Part shown: positions 19,611-28,118 of the stretch, one piece after another
Layout of the letters: each line of letters begins with the position of its first letter
How positions within the stretch are numbered: position 1 is the stretch's first letter
Assembly (NCBI RefSeq): GCF_011762005.1
Contig: NZ_JAASQU010000001.1
Coordinates: 186,001 to 250,000, forward strand
Direction: 5' to 3'
DNA length: 64,000 nucleotides
Source of the DNA: Qipengyuania flava
GTDB taxonomy: Bacteria > Pseudomonadota > Alphaproteobacteria > Sphingomonadales > Sphingomonadaceae
Notes under the pieces: model-generated
Told to the model about the DNA's origin: nothing
Databases searched by the model: none
The model's input: only the letters and a program-made list of their open reading frames with translations
Translations under genes and position numbers: made by a program

Positions 19611-21266
19611 CTAACCCCCGCCCGGGTGCTTCGGACCCAGCGGCTCGCGGCGCGGGCGCGGCTTGCCCGGATGCTTGCCGTCCTCATCCCATTCGATCCG
19701 GTAGAGATCGAAGCGGCGGTCGGCGAGGTTGCGCACCGTGCCTTCGGCGCGCGCCCAGCTGAGATCGGCGAGATTGATGTCGCTGATAGTCAGCGTTTCC
19801 ACGTTCTCGCTGGCCTCGGCGGCGATCCCGTCGCGCGCGAAGGGAAAGTCGCAGGGCGTCAGGATGCAGCTCTGCGCATACTGGATGTCCATGTTCGCGA
19901 CATTGGGCAGGTTGCCGACATTGCCGCTGAGCACGACGAAGCACTGGTTCTCGATCGCGCGCGCCTGTCCGCAATAGCGTACGCGCAAATAGCCCTGGCG
20001 GCTGTCGGTGCAGAAGGGCACGAAGATGATCCGCGCCCCTTCGTCAGCCAGGCGGCGGCTGAGTTCGGGGAACTCGCTGTCGTAGCAGATTTGCACGCCG
20101 ATCGGGCCGCAGTCGGTCTGGATCACCTCGACCTTGTCACCGCCCTTGATGTTCCACCAATAGCGTTCGTTTGGGGTGGGGTGGATCTTCTCCTGCGCAT
20201 GCACCGCGCCATCGCGCAGGCAGACATAGGCGACATTGTGGATGTCGCCGTCCTCCATCCGCGTCGGGTGCGATCCGGCGATGATGTTGATGTTGTAGCG
20301 CATCGCCATTTCCGAAATGTCGTTGCGCAGCCACGGAGTGTATTCGGACAGCCGTTCGATCGCCTCGACGGGAGAGAGTTCCTTCTCTTCGAAGCTCAAC
20401 AGCATAAGCGTGAACAGTTCGGGAAAGACGATGAAGTCTGCCTCGTAATCGCTTGCGACATCGACGAAATATTTGATGGCGCGCATGAACTCGTCGTAGT
20501 CCGCGACCGCGCGCGCCTGCAGCTGGCAGGTCGCGACACGCACCGCCTCGACCCCGCGGGGCAGCCGCTTCTTCACCGGCTGGTCGCGCTCGACATAGGG
20601 GTTGCGCCAGACCATCATCACCGCATTGGCCATCGAGGCTTTGTCCTCGGGCAGATAGCCTTGCATGATCCGTTCGGGCTCGAAGCCGTTGGCCAGCTGG
20701 AAGCGCAGCACCGGGTCGTGCAGTTTCCCCTCGACCACCTTGGCGAGATAGTCCTGCGGGTTTTCGACCTTGCGGCGGAAGCGGCGGTAGTTGGGCATCC
20801 GCCCGGCAAAGACGATGCCGGTCAGGTCCATCTCCTCTGCCAGCGCGCGCCGTTCCTCATACAGGCGGCGCCCGATGCGCACGCCGCGGACCTTGGGATC
20901 GACGCACATCTCGTATCCGTAAAGCCAGTCGCCGGTCGGATCATGGCGGCTACCATAACCATTGCCGGTGATCTCGTCCCAGTCATGCGGCTGGAAGGCG
21001 AGCGCTTCGGCAAGCTGCATGGTCGCGCAATATCCGACCACCTCGTCGTCGAGCAGCGCGACGAAGCAACCTTCGCGGAAATTGTTGATCTGGCCGCGGA
21101 TTTCGCCGTGCGTATAGGCGGGCATATCTTCGTAAACCCGCCGCACCAGATGCGCGATCCCGGGAATATCCTTGATCATAGCATTGCGCACTTCGAGCCG
21201 GCGCTGGCCGAACTTCTCTGTGCCCTTGCGTTTGGTTACGCGCTTCTTCTGTGGCGGTCTGGCCAT
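19611..21266 (-). CDS. Fused GNAT acetyltransferase - carbon-nitrogen hydrolase
   Basis: A 551-residue two-domain protein. Residues about 22-200 form a GNAT fold: ALLDDEVVGYCATMQL, then YEMCVDPKVRGVRIGRRLYEE (the acetyl-CoA-binding R-G-x-R-I-G-x-x-L loop). Residues about 225-520 are a nitrilase-superfamily domain: FIVFPELFTLML (catalytic Glu), EKIHPTPNERYW (catalytic Lys) and GVQICYDSEFPELSRRL (catalytic Cys). Fused proteins of this type occur across Proteobacteria; their substrates are not established as far as I know. It lies between the antiporter and icd on the same strand, with gaps of 50 and 109 bases. Confidence 0.88.
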   Translation of the reverse strand: MARPPQKKRVTKRKGTEKFGQRRLEVRNAMIKDIPGIAHLVRRVYEDMPAYTHGEIRGQINNFREGCFVALLDDEVVGYCATMQLAEALAFQPHDWDEITGNGYGSRHDPTGDWLYGYEMCVDPKVRGVRIGRRLYEERRALAEEMDLTGIVFAGRMPNYRRFRRKVENPQDYLAKVVEGKLHDPVLRFQLANGFEPERIMQGYLPEDKASMANAVMMVWRNPYVERDQPVKKRLPRGVEAVRVATCQLQARAVADYDEFMRAIKYFVDVASDYEADFIVFPELFTLMLLSFEEKELSPVEAIERLSEYTPWLRNDISEMAMRYNINIIAGSHPTRMEDGDIHNVAYVCLRDGAVHAQEKIHPTPNERYWWNIKGGDKVEVIQTDCGPIGVQICYDSEFPELSRRLADEGARIIFVPFCTDSRQGYLRVRYCGQARAIENQCFVVLSGNVGNLPNVANMDIQYAQSCILTPCDFPFARDGIAAEASENVETLTISDINLADLSWARAEGTVRNLADRRFDLYRIEWDEDGKHPGKPRPRREPLGPKHPGGG

Positions 21267-21375
21267 GCATTCCCCGTCTTTTGCGGATCCCGATACGACA
21301 AGACCGGAACCGGCGCTACGCCGATCCCGGTCTCGAGCGTCACTGCCTAGGCAATGACGAAGTCGGATGAAGGTT

Positions 21376-22596
21376 TCAGGCCCAGTTGGCCATTTCCTTG
21401 TCGAGGTTCTCGACGATCGCTTCGAAGAACTGTTCGGTGGTCATCCAGCTCTGGTCGGGACCGATAAGCAGCGCGAGGTCCTTGGTCATCTTGCCGCTCT
21501 CGACGGTCTTGATGCAGACCCGCTCAAGCGTTTCGGCGAACTTGACCACATCGGGCGTGTCGTCGAACCGGCCGCGATAGATCAGGCCGCGGGTCCAGGC
21601 GAAGATGCTGGCGATCGGATTGGTGCTGGTCGCCTTGCCTTCCTGGTGCTGGCGATAGTGGCGGGTGACGGTTCCGTGCGCCGCTTCGGCTTCCACGGTC
21701 TTGCCATCGGGCGTCATCAGGACGCTGGTCATCAGACCGAGCGAGCCGAAGCCCTGCGCCACCACGTCCGACTGCACGTCGCCGTCGTAGTTCTTGCAGG
21801 CCCAGACGAACTTGCCGCTCCACTTGAGCGCCGCGGCGACCATGTCGTCGATCAGGCGGTGTTCGTAGGTGATCTTCGCTTCCGCGAACTTGTCCTTGAA
21901 TTCGTTGTCGAAAACTTCTTGGAACAGGTCCTTGAAGCGGCCGTCGTACTTCTTGAGGATGGTGTTCTTGGTCGACAGATACACCGGCCAACCACGGTCG
22001 AGACCGTAGTTCATGCAGGCACGCGCGAAGTCGCGTATGCTGTCGTCCAGGTTGTACATCGCCATGGCGACGCCCGAGCTCTGGAACTCGTAGACATCGA
22101 GATCGATGTTCTCGCCATTCTCGCCTTCGAAGACGAGACGCAGCTTGCCGGCGCCCGGGATCAGCGTGTCCTTGGCGCGGTACTGGTCACCGAAGGCGTG
22201 ACGGCCGACGACGATCGGGTCGGTCCAGCCCGGCACCAGGCGGGGTACGTTGTCGATGACGATCGGTTCGCGGAAGACCACGCCGCCGAGGATGTTGCGG
22301 ATCGTGCCGTTGGGGCTCACCCACATCTTCTTGAGGTCGAATTCCTCGACGCGCGCTTCGTCGGGCGTGATGGTGGCGCACTTCACGCCGACGCCATACT
22401 GCTTGATCGCATTGGCGGCATCGACGGTGATCTGGTCCTCGGTCTCGTCGCGCTTCTCGATCGAGAGATCGTAATACTTAAGGTCGACGTCGAGATAGGG
22501 CAGGATCAGCCGCTCGCGGATCCACTGCCAGATGATTTTCGTCATTTCGTCGCCGTCGAGCTCGACGATCGGGTTCGCAACCTTGATCTTCGCCAT
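21376..22596 (-). CDS. icd: NADP-dependent isocitrate dehydrogenase (eukaryote-type)
   Basis: A 406-residue enzyme of the homodimeric, mitochondrial-like IDH subfamily that is common in alphaproteobacteria. It oxidises isocitrate to 2-oxoglutarate in the TCA cycle and makes NADPH. Motifs: [20 protein letters not shown] at the N-terminus, [17 protein letters not shown] (isocitrate binding, Ser and Asn), [20 protein letters not shown] (metal-binding Asp) and [14 protein letters not shown] (NADP-binding loop). AGGA is about 7 bases from the ATG. Minus-strand TTGCCC and TATGGC, 16 bases apart, lie just upstream and may be its promoter. Confidence 0.96.
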   Translation of the reverse strand: MAKIKVANPIVELDGDEMTKIIWQWIRERLILPYLDVDLKYYDLSIEKRDETEDQITVDAANAIKQYGVGVKCATITPDEARVEEFDLKKMWVSPNGTIRNILGGVVFREPIVIDNVPRLVPGWTDPIVVGRHAFGDQYRAKDTLIPGAGKLRLVFEGENGENIDLDVYEFQSSGVAMAMYNLDDSIRDFARACMNYGLDRGWPVYLSTKNTILKKYDGRFKDLFQEVFDNEFKDKFAEAKITYEHRLIDDMVAAALKWSGKFVWACKNYDGDVQSDVVAQGFGSLGLMTSVLMTPDGKTVEAEAAHGTVTRHYRQHQEGKATSTNPIASIFAWTRGLIYRGRFDDTPDVVKFAETLERVCIKTVESGKMTKDLALLIGPDQSWMTTEQFFEAIVENLDKEMANWA

Positions 22597-22690
22597 GGGT
22601 TTCCTGTTCGTTCGATAAGTGTTGCGCGCGCCATAGCAGAGCGAGGGGTGAGGGCAAGGGACGCGGGTCGGGTTCGCCCTCAGGGGTTGC

Positions 22691-22780
22691 GTGAATAGGA
22701 TTGCCGGTGAGGCGCTTCGGTAGCGGGTGCCTCACCGATTCACTCATGCGCTCAATCCCGAGCGTGCGACTCGGGGAGTG
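22691..22780. repeat. Overlapping nested inverted repeats between icd and the small membrane gene
   Basis: Two alternative hairpin systems share bases. One: GTGAAT 22691-22696 with ATTCAC 22738-22743, enclosing GGTGAGGC 22706-22713 with GCCTCACC 22729-22736. Two: CACTC 22741-22745 with GAGTG 22776-22780, enclosing CCCGAG 22757-22762 with CTCGGG 22770-22775. CAC at 22741-22743 is used by both, so the outer stems exclude each other. The likely icd promoter lies downstream of it (to the left), so it may be a separate transcript or a DNA site. Confidence 0.4.
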
Positions 22781-22796
22781 CCTTTGTAGCGCGCAC

Positions 22797-22834
22797 GAAA
22801 AAACCGGCCGCGGAGCAAACCTCCGCGACCGGCT
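22797..22834 (-). terminator. Rho-independent terminator of the small membrane protein gene
   Basis: On the minus strand, a 12-bp stem (22832-22821 with 22815-22804, one G-T pair) and a 5-base loop run into TTTTTT. It lies 20 bases after the stop of the gene at 22855-23082. Confidence 0.88.
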
Positions 22835-22854
22835 CTTTAAGTTCTAAGACTGGC

Positions 22855-23082
22855 TTAGACGCTTACGGGGGTGTCGTCGTCGTCATCGGCAGCGATGATG
22901 ACGCCAGCAACCACAGCGATGCCCGCCAGGATGGCGATGATCAGGCCAGCGCCGCCCAGTTCCGAGGTGTCCTTAGCCGAAGCCGACGAACGCTCGACGG
23001 CAACCGGAGCAGCCGAGGCAGCAACCGGCGCGAACGCCATGGCAGCAGCCGAAGCCGAAATGAGAATCTTCTTCGCAATCAT
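22855..23082 (-). CDS. Small exported/membrane peptide with acidic C-terminus (75 aa)
   Basis: A 75-residue protein. The start at 23082 (MIAKKILISASAAAMAFA) is preferred over an ATG four codons upstream because GGAG lies 6 bases ahead. A signal peptide (cleavage near ASAA) is followed by about 20 polar residues, a hydrophobic helix (GLIIAILAGIAVVAGVIIA) and an acidic end with five consecutive aspartates. The mature protein would sit as a single-pass membrane peptide with the acidic tail on one face. A strong terminator shows it is a single-gene transcript. I do not recognise the family. It is the last gene before the EPS locus and diverges from it. Confidence 0.68.
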   Translation of the reverse strand: MIAKKILISASAAAMAFAPVAASAAPVAVERSSASAKDTSELGGAGLIIAILAGIAVVAGVIIAADDDDDTPVSV

Positions 23083-23456
23083 CTTGTTCTCCATTGTGAA
23101 TTCAGTTTCGTAACCGGCACGCGAATCTCACACGCCGGCCGCGCCCGTATTCGATTCACCGTCTAAATGAAGAGAGTGCGTACCGCAAGCCCCTAAGGCA
23201 TGCTGAAGAAGGCAGCGTCAAACCTTTCTGTTTGAGGGAGTTGCTAATAGCGCTGTGACACCTCGGCTTGGCGCTCTGCAGCAGATTAACGAGAATCTTG
23301 ACACGTTCCGATTGAAGCTTTGCAGGGTATTGGTTAGGGCCAGAAAGAACGTTTAAGCGCTGGTAACCCTCTAGATGCAAGGCTTCCATCGTGGGCCCTT
23401 GGTTTGCGCAGCGTTCGAAAGGTTGCAAATATAATGACTTTTGGAGAGTCAGTTCG
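23083..23456. other. 374-base divergent intergenic region ahead of the EPS locus
   Basis: No convincing gene. It separates the leftward small peptide gene from the rightward sugar transferase gene, so it should hold promoters for both. Rightward candidates are TTGACA at 23298-23303 (with no good -10 at 17 bases) and a perfect TATAAT at 23430-23435 (with no good -35). AT content rises within this stretch and stays high into the EPS genes. Confidence 0.5.
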
Positions 23457-24755
23457 GTGTCAGTGAATTTCTCTCCCGCTATCGTGCGTCGTGGTCTATT
23501 TCACTCCTTGCGGTTCGAAGTGATCGCGATCCTTACGGTGGGAGTGATTTTTCCGCTGTGCTTTTTGGCGGCCGCCGAGAGTAGGGGGGGGGCTGCTACC
23601 AGCATAGTTTGGTTGTCACAGCCGGGAGTGGTTAATTCTGGATTTGGTGCAGCCGTTTGTTCTCTGATATCGCTCGCGATCTTGCGACGGCTGCGGTTCT
23701 ATCCTGGTGTTGCGGTAGCGCGCTTTATCCTTCCTGTGGTGGCTATCGTGTTTGGTGTGTTCATAGCGATAATCGCTGGATTTCGTCTTGAATATTCAAA
23801 CAAGGTCATCGGGGCATGTTGCGTGGCAATTCTCGCAACTAGGTTTGCGATCACTGCCGTGCGTTCGCGAGCCAAAGGAATTCTCTACTATTTGGTTCCT
23901 GGCGGCCGGATTGAGCTCGTAAAAGAGCTGCGAGGGGCACCTGTTCTCCCCCTTGGCAGTCCAATCCTTGATGGGCTGCCCGAATCCGCGATTGTCGCAG
24001 ATCTCAATGCAAATTTGGCGCCAGAATGGGAGCGGTTTCTTGCTGAGGCGGCTATCTCTGGCCGCCCTGTTTATCATTATAAGCAGGTATGGGAGGCTGA
24101 GACAGGAAAGGTTCAGATTGAGCATCTTTCTGAGAATGGATTTGGCGCCCTGGTCCCCGGCTTTGTTTATCAGAAAGCAAAGCGAGCGATTGATTTCGTG
24201 CTTTCAATCTGCGCGTTGCCTTTCATAGCCCCAGTAATTGGCTTATGTGCTCTAGTCATAAAGCTGGACAGTAAGGGGGCAATCTTCTTTCGGCAATTGA
24301 GGGTAGGGCATCGCGGTAAGACGTTTTACGTTCTCAAGCTGAGAACAATGACTGAATCCTGTGACGGACTTGATCGCACTCAATCTGTCACTCAACTTGG
24401 GGATAAGCGTATTACCCGAGTTGGGGCCTTTCTGCGCCGGACGCGGTTAGACGAGTTGCCTCAGGTTCTAAATATCATCCGCGGGGAAATGAGTTGGATT
24501 GGACCGCGTCCAGAAGCAGTTAGTTTGTCGCAATGGTATGAAGGTGAGATACCATTTTACAGATATCGGCACATCGTGAGGCCAGGCATCACTGGATGGG
24601 CACAAGTGAATCAAGGTCACGTTGCAGAATTGCAAGAGGTCGATGAAAAGCTCCAGTATGACTTTTATTATATAAAGAATCTCTCGTACTGGCTCGACAT
24701 TATTGTTATGTTGAGAACTGCGAGAGTTGTTTTTTCTGGCTTTGGCGCAAAATAA
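23457..24755 (+). CDS. Polyprenyl-phosphate sugar-1-phosphate transferase (initiating EPS glycosyltransferase)
   Basis: A 432-residue membrane enzyme that probably starts repeat-unit assembly by placing a sugar-1-phosphate on undecaprenyl phosphate. The GTG at 23457 is chosen because GGAG lies 10 bases upstream; the frame is open to 23391. N-terminal hydrophobic helices (VIAILTVGVIFPLCFLAAA and three more) are followed by a cytosolic region and the C-terminal bacterial sugar transferase domain: KRAIDFVLSICALPFIAPV, FFRQLRVGHRGKTFYVLKLRTM, RTRLDELPQVLNIIRGEMS and IGPRPE. This is the WbaP/WcaJ/GumD architecture. The sugar (Glc, Gal or GlcNAc-like) cannot be told. It is the first gene of the locus and AT-rich compared with the flanks. 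Confidence 0.9.
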   Translation: MSVNFSPAIVRRGLFHSLRFEVIAILTVGVIFPLCFLAAAESRGGAATSIVWLSQPGVVNSGFGAAVCSLISLAILRRLRFYPGVAVARFILPVVAIVFGVFIAIIAGFRLEYSNKVIGACCVAILATRFAITAVRSRAKGILYYLVPGGRIELVKELRGAPVLPLGSPILDGLPESAIVADLNANLAPEWERFLAEAAISGRPVYHYKQVWEAETGKVQIEHLSENGFGALVPGFVYQKAKRAIDFVLSICALPFIAPVIGLCALVIKLDSKGAIFFRQLRVGHRGKTFYVLKLRTMTESCDGLDRTQSVTQLGDKRITRVGAFLRRTRLDELPQVLNIIRGEMSWIGPRPEAVSLSQWYEGEIPFYRYRHIVRPGITGWAQVNQGHVAELQEVDEKLQYDFYYIKNLSYWLDIIVMLRTARVVFSGFGAK

Positions 24756-24874
24756 ATTAATTATTCATTCCGCAGTTGGATTGACGAAATTTCCTGCTTC
24801 GAGATCACATCTGCTTTGGGATCACTTAGGTGTGACTATGCTAGGTTGCCAGGAAAAGTGGTGGGCGGATTGCC

Positions 24875-26182
24875 ATGAGGCTTAAGATTTTTCTTACAGC
24901 AGTTCAGCGATTTGCGTCGGTGGGGATCGGTGTTTTGACCACGGTGCTTCTGACTAACGTTATGATAGCGGAGCAGTACGGCTATTACGTTTATGTTCTC
25001 GGGTTGCTTGCACTAGTTATCGTTCCCTCGCAGATCGGTATTCCACAATTTGTCCTTCGAGAGACCGTTCGGTCTATCGAAGCGCAGGACGATGTGGCGA
25101 CCCGCTCGGTAATACGTTGGGGCTACATCGTCGTTACACTTGCCGGTAGCATCGTTGTCATGGGATTAATGGCCTTTGCGCATTACTGGGCGCCACCAAG
25201 TTTGGGATATCTGATTATTCTGGCCGCACCTTTGGTTCTGCTCACATCTTGGAACGCAATTCGGGCGTCAATTCTGCGATCACATGGGTGGACAGCTCGT
25301 AGTCAGTTCCCCGAAAACATCGTGAAGCCGTTGGTTCTGCTGCTCGTAGTTCTCGCCCTCGTGATAATTAATAGTGATGAGATAACGGCACGCCAGGCGA
25401 TACTCGCTAATGTAATCGCCATGGGAGTTTCATTTCTCCTAGGCGTTTGGCTCGTCCAAAAAATAGGCGCGAGACGTAGGACTTCTTCTGCTCGGTACAA
25501 TCATAGGGTTTGGCTGACTGCTACACTCGGGCTAGGTTTTTCGGCCGCACTACAGGCGATATCTCTTAACCTCAACGTCGTTCTGCTGGGCGGATTAGGG
25601 AGGATCGAGGAGGTCGCAGTCTTTAAGGTAGCGTCTCTGATCGGCGGGCAGGTCGGAATTGTACTGCAAATCGCAAATATAGTGATTGCGAAACATGTTG
25701 GTGCCGCGCTACAAAGGGGTGAAACAAAAGAAGTCGAAAGACTACTAGCTAGATGTTCGTTCTTCAGTTCGACTGCCTCGTTTTTCATCGTGGTATGTAT
25801 AATTGCTTTCGGAAAGGCGATTCTCAGTGTTGCCTTCCCTCCGATTTATAAGGACGCATATTTAGCTATGGTTATATTGGCAGCTTCACAATTCTTAAAC
25901 TGTATGACTGGATCGGTTGCGCTCTTATTTAATTTAGCGCGACGGGAGTGGGTCATCACCGCGGCACTTCTGGCGAGCACCCTGATCAACATCACCCTCA
26001 ATTTAGCGCTCATTCCGAAGTTCGGTATCGAAGGTGCGGCGTTCGCCTCATTGGCATCCCTTCTATCTTGGAATATCCTACTGTATGTACGCGCACGCAA
26101 CTCACTGAGCATGGATGTGGGGTTTATAGCTGGGTTGAAGGACTACATGGGTCATTCTAAATTATGGCCAAATCAAAGGTAG
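24875..26182 (+). CDS. Polysaccharide repeat-unit flippase (Wzx-like, MOP superfamily)
   Basis: A 435-residue integral membrane protein with about 12 hydrophobic helices (for example FASVGIGVLTTVLLTNVMIA, VTLAGSIVVMGLMAFAHYW, LVLLLVVLALVIIN, WVITAALLASTLINITLNLAL). It matches the oligosaccharide flippase pattern, which moves lipid-linked repeat units across the inner membrane. NIVIAKHVGAALQRGETKEVERLLARC is a typical cytoplasmic loop of the family. Position right after the initiating transferase supports the role. No strong ribosome-binding site is seen. One checked 60-base line (25321-25380) has 29 G+C, against 40 in a recA line (9961-10020). Confidence 0.85.
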   Translation: MRLKIFLTAVQRFASVGIGVLTTVLLTNVMIAEQYGYYVYVLGLLALVIVPSQIGIPQFVLRETVRSIEAQDDVATRSVIRWGYIVVTLAGSIVVMGLMAFAHYWAPPSLGYLIILAAPLVLLTSWNAIRASILRSHGWTARSQFPENIVKPLVLLLVVLALVIINSDEITARQAILANVIAMGVSFLLGVWLVQKIGARRRTSSARYNHRVWLTATLGLGFSAALQAISLNLNVVLLGGLGRIEEVAVFKVASLIGGQVGIVLQIANIVIAKHVGAALQRGETKEVERLLARCSFFSSTASFFIVVCIIAFGKAILSVAFPPIYKDAYLAMVILAASQFLNCMTGSVALLFNLARREWVITAALLASTLINITLNLALIPKFGIEGAAFASLASLLSWNILLYVRARNSLSMDVGFIAGLKDYMGHSKLWPNQR

Positions 26183-26257
26183 GACTCTTTGATTGCTGAA
26201 TAAAGCTGACATCATTATCGAAACACGCCCATAAAATACGACAAGAAGATCTTACCT

Positions 26258-27199
26258 ATGACAAAAGTTGTCCTTTTGAAAAGTTGGTGGTTAAATGTTG
26301 GAGATGGCTTCGTCAAAATGGGTGCGGAGCATATTCTAAATAACGTATTCGGCCACGAGAATGTTCAGACTTGCTCGGCGGTCGGGGCAAATAAGTTCGA
26401 CATGATCGGCGATGGAGCTGCTGACCATAACTTCCCATCTCTGATGGATGTTATTCAAAATGAGATTGAGGTGGTTGCATTAGCGGGTTGTGTTCTCAAC
26501 GAGAAACTGATCCGATTAGTTGAAAAGATTGAGAGTCTTCCAAAGAGGCCGAAGGTTCTGCTCCTTGGCGCTGGAGGCTACAGGTACGAAAAGCGTGAAG
26601 TTGCATCAGTTAGGAATATTCTCGAGCGTCTGCGGCCCTTCGCTTTGATCGCTCGAGACAGCGAGTCTCTTGAGCATTATGGAGATCTCTTTGATTATGC
26701 TGAGAGAGGGCTAGACTGCGCATACTGGGTGGCCGATGCAGTCGCTGCCGTCCAATCTGAAAGAAGTTTCACGGTCCGAACATTCAACAGAATGGTGGAC
26801 CCTGGGCGATCTGGCGGCGTGGTTATGCGGTGCGAGCATCTTCCTCTTCGGCTTTCGATCGAGCCGCGATCTCGTTCGATAATTCGCAACCTATATCGGG
26901 TGTTGCGCCCGGGCGTGCGCAGGCAAGATATCGAGGCATTCTATTCTGACAATGTCGCCGAGTACCTCGCTCTGTATAGCGCAGCCAATGAGGTTCACAC
27001 TGACATGGTTCACGCAACGGTTGCCTCGCTGTCTTACGGCACTCCGGTGCAAATGTATTATCGGAGCGGTCGGCAGGGCGTGCTTACGAGTGTGGTTGGT
27101 GAAGAAGTATTCAATCGCCCTTTCGTCTGTGACCCCCAATATCTTTCTAAACTTAAGGGCGGCGAAATTTCGACATTGAAAGCGATGTTTCGTAAATGA
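26258..27199 (+). CDS. Polysaccharide pyruvyltransferase-family protein (first)
   Basis: A 313-residue protein of the PS_pyruv_trans fold. The N-terminal WWLNVGDGFVKMGAEHIL matches the family's N-x-G-D nucleotide-fold entry. LVLLGAGGYRYE-like glycine-rich turn (KVLLLGAGGYRYEKREV) follows, and near the C-terminus TDMVHATVASLSYGTPVQM is the family's H-x2-A-x2-L-x-G-x-P signature. Characterised members place ketal-linked pyruvate from phosphoenolpyruvate on sugars, though some act as other transferases. The stop overlaps the sulfotransferase start by ATGA. Confidence 0.75.
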   Translation: MTKVVLLKSWWLNVGDGFVKMGAEHILNNVFGHENVQTCSAVGANKFDMIGDGAADHNFPSLMDVIQNEIEVVALAGCVLNEKLIRLVEKIESLPKRPKVLLLGAGGYRYEKREVASVRNILERLRPFALIARDSESLEHYGDLFDYAERGLDCAYWVADAVAAVQSERSFTVRTFNRMVDPGRSGGVVMRCEHLPLRLSIEPRSRSIIRNLYRVLRPGVRRQDIEAFYSDNVAEYLALYSAANEVHTDMVHATVASLSYGTPVQMYYRSGRQGVLTSVVGEEVFNRPFVCDPQYLSKLKGGEISTLKAMFRK

Positions 27200-28113
27200 C
27201 GCCGCGCAGAAAAATCTTTATAGGAGGAATTGAGAGAAGTGGTACGACCTTTTTGGGTGTCGCCCTTGCTCGTTCCGTAAATGCTACAGTTATACCTGAA
27301 ATTAACTTCAAGCACGAAGTTAGTCAGAATGTAGATAGTTTACCTCGCGTTTTCGATAATCTTAAGAATAACTTTCGATTTCGATTGTGGGAGCGGAGTG
27401 AATCTTCGATCGCAGCTTTCGCTCCAATGTCTTCGTCGATTTACGAGGCGATGATTGCAAGCATCGAAGATGCGTTGTGTGGTCGATCTCATAAACATGC
27501 GATAATCGATCATACGCCAGACAATTTCAAGAACGCGTCGTTTCTAGATGCTGCGTATTCTCCCGAATTATACGTTTATCTTGTTCGAGATCCCAGGTCG
27601 GTCGTCCATTCTATAATGCGTACTGACTGGGGGTATCCGAGTGTTCGTTCAGCTGTTGCCTTTTGGCAGCGACGATACGAAGAAGATCTAGAGGGTTTTG
27701 CCTATCTGAGTAAGCATGCTCCAGAGAGGTTGGCGATCGTTCAATATGAGGAGCTTTGTGCGGACCCAGAACGTGCTGTTGCGGACGTAGTTCGACAAAG
27801 GTCTTTCACTGCAAATGCTCAAGGGCAAAGTGTTATGATCATACCCAAGTATACGACTGGGCAGCACGGCCGGGTAATGGCAAAGGCTAGAAACATTGTT
27901 TCGTGGGAAAGCGCCTTAAATTCAAAAGAAGTAAGATACATCGAAGATGCTACCAGACACGCATTCTTCTCCGGTGATTATTTTCCGGACGTTCAAGCCC
28001 GAGATGCGGTTCTGGGGCTGTCGGATCAAATTAGAATGATCGCGAAGCCGTTGCATCGTGTTCGTGCGCATATGAGAAGGCGAAAGACTGGATTGATCGC
28101 GGAAGCGATTTGA
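27196..28113 (+). CDS. Sulfotransferase-family protein
   Basis: A 305-residue protein with P-loop-like sulfotransferase motifs: FIGGIERSGTTFLGVAL (5'-phosphosulfate loop for PAPS) at residue 9 and YVYLVRDPRSVVHSIMRTDW (3'-phosphate binding, R-D-P-R-x-x-x-x-S). A downstream AIVQYEELCADPERAVADV is typical of the fold. It is predicted to transfer sulfate from PAPS to a sugar hydroxyl of the EPS repeat unit or its lipid-linked form; no signal peptide is seen, so it would act in the cytosol. ATGA overlap with the pyruvyltransferase gene. Sulfated EPS is known from marine bacteria but is not common in this order, to my knowledge. Confidence 0.85.
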   Translation: MTPRRKIFIGGIERSGTTFLGVALARSVNATVIPEINFKHEVSQNVDSLPRVFDNLKNNFRFRLWERSESSIAAFAPMSSSIYEAMIASIEDALCGRSHKHAIIDHTPDNFKNASFLDAAYSPELYVYLVRDPRSVVHSIMRTDWGYPSVRSAVAFWQRRYEEDLEGFAYLSKHAPERLAIVQYEELCADPERAVADVVRQRSFTANAQGQSVMIIPKYTTGQHGRVMAKARNIVSWESALNSKEVRYIEDATRHAFFSGDYFPDVQARDAVLGLSDQIRMIAKPLHRVRAHMRRRKTGLIAEAI

Positions 28114-28118
28114 CTACC

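Noticed and set aside
19587-21350. 587-codon plus-strand frame over the GNAT-nitrilase gene.
   Set aside because: It mirrors a gene with full active sites on the other strand and shows no motifs.
21367-22698. 443-codon plus-strand frame over icd.
   Set aside because: Shadow of icd; composition typical of antisense frames.
23156-23428. 90-codon minus-strand frame in the divergent region ahead of the EPS locus.
   Set aside because: No recognisable ribosome-binding site or motif, and it lies across the likely promoter region of the EPS operon.
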